A stretch of DNA of 64,000 bases, taken from Nageia nagi. Its lineage: Eukaryota; Pinophyta. Within the stretch, counting starts at the first letter, position 1; each line of letters starts with the position of its first letter. Where the stretch lies: assembly GCA_050084985.1 (NCBI GenBank), contig JBITNC010000001.1, forward strand, positions 191,146,001 through 191,210,000, read 5' to 3'. Shown one piece after another: positions 62,691-64,000 of the stretch. Under the pieces are notes generated by a model, which made no database searches, had not been told where the DNA came from, and was given only the letters and a program-made list of their open reading frames with translations. Position numbers and translations under genes: made by a program.

Positions 62691-63389
62691 ATATTATTTT
62701 AGTTATTGATCATCATTAAACATCTCAACCTTCGAGGTCTTGAGATTGGGTGTTAGGAAAAGCTAAGGATTTCTATTGACAAGAGGGAAGCAAATATACC
62801 ATCATAGTCTTCTTGTTTCTATTGCATTCTTTGTTAGGATTCAATATTTGACACTCTTATAGATAAATCATATTGACATGGGACTTAGTTTACACTTGTG
62901 GATTCTTGATGTGCATTATCCAAGGATGAAAATTTAGCCCTAAATAATTATCTTTCAAAGTTAGAGCTTCGTAGTGTAAGAACTATGATATGCATGCACT
63001 AGTTGCAATCCTCTCATGCCATTGGCATCATTTGATCTGATAAAAATATAGACAAACTCAAATGATATAATTGTTAGGATGAAGAATAGATAATATATCC
63101 ATAGACAGCTGATGTTAAGAGACATCATTGTTATTTAGAGTGTGGATCAATCATGAGTCAACCTATCCATATGTTGTTAGGATATGAATTGATCATCTGA
63201 TAATGAATTCCTTTCTTTGGGTCTTTGATTGTAATTGAATATTTTAGATACTTACACTTTTTGAGATCTACATTGATTACTAGTTTGTGGTGCTTTTCTT
63301 GATATTTATACTAATATAATTACATTGTTTATGATGCCTTCATTGATATTTACAACACTTTTTACAGTATTTGAATCCTTTGTTACCTA

Positions 63390-63421
63390 AAGTATGATTT
63401 ATATTAAATATAAATCATATT
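63390..63421. repeat. Palindrome in H'
   Basis: Same structure as at 22171-22203, with one arm changed at a single base. Confidence 0.85.
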
Positions 63422-64000
63422 TAGGTCACTATAGTTACATGGAGTTTAGCGTATGTGGAAGTTTCAGGGATAATGGACATGTTTCAAGGACAGGGGATGA
63501 TAGATTGATTTTAGGAAATGAGTTAGAATGGAAAGGAAATGACATACGTAAATATATGCAAAAATATATATATATAAAATTAGATAGCTTGATAAAATTT
63601 TAAAGTAAACAAAGTATTAAATATTATCAATTTTATTGTTGAGTGAATATTCTATTTCAACTTATTATAATAATAACATTATAGCCATCTAGTTTAATAG
63701 TATTGAGTATTCAAATCATAACCTATCAGTTATTTTATCATTTCTAAAAGTATTACAATATCAATAATCAATCAGTATAAATGTATAATATAATAATGAA
63801 TTTTACAATTGTATTCTCAATTTTGAAATAACTCTACAACAAAAATGATAATGAAATCATTCTAATGATAAAAATTATTCAAAATAAAAAATAATTTATA
63901 ATTATAACCTAGACCTAGTCTAATTTGAATTCAAATTTAACATAGACATATCATTCTCAATTGAAGTAATGGAATGAGGTTAGATCTAAACTGAAGAGGC

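Larger units (their letters stand above)
61650..64000 (-). mobile_element. Element H': second copy of H, cut by the window end
   Basis: Aligns to 20436-22787 in the same orientation with many substitutions and small indels. It includes the gag remnant and the palindrome at 63390-63421, and runs out of the window. Its left end is at the same family position as that of H. Confidence 0.7.

Overview
The window reads as intergenic DNA of a large-genome seed plant, made almost entirely of decayed LTR retrotransposons. By eye the composition is near 30% GC and CpG is very scarce outside one short segment. Every recognisable protein belongs to Ty1/copia or Ty3/gypsy elements, apart from one plant mobile domain (PMD) gene carried inside an element. 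No intact host gene was found. The heavy decay and mix of Tat-like and chromovirus families would suit a gymnosperm, but that is an inference; the sequence does not name the species.

Layout. 1-1640: tail of a gypsy pol (E, + strand). 2165-5643: a gag remnant (F, +) split by a ~1 kb foreign segment. 5644-11967: AT-rich sequence with no coding signal. 11968-12570: start of an LTR (G). 12571-20383: element D, with two ~730 bp LTRs, a sense gag, no pol, and an antisense PMD gene that has a recognisable intron. 20402-23560: a gag-only remnant on the - strand (H); a second copy (H') fills 61650-64000. 23567-25730: a small LTR element (S) holding the only CpG-rich segment of the window and a poly(A) run. 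26828-27029: part of an LTR with a TATA box.

27030-59154 is a three-level nest. Element A is a gypsy chromovirus on the - strand (internal region 30233-34899). Element B, a Tat-like gypsy element on the + strand (35611-59055), sits in the right LTR of A. Element C, a Sirevirus-like copia element (38449-47477, + strand, perfect 5 bp target duplication), sits in the gag of B. B has a plant-type RNase H between protease and reverse transcriptase, and a long unrecognised reading frame between integrase and its 3' LTR. 59155-61650 is non-coding, with a cluster of hairpins built from one repeated word.

None of the elements can make its own full protein set. Nearly all internal stops in B, C and the PMD gene are one C-to-T (or G-to-A) step from Gln, Arg or Trp codons, and several catalytic residues are changed the same way. 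This is the expected mark of long-term cytosine methylation and deamination. Nesting gives the order of arrival: A, then B, then C.
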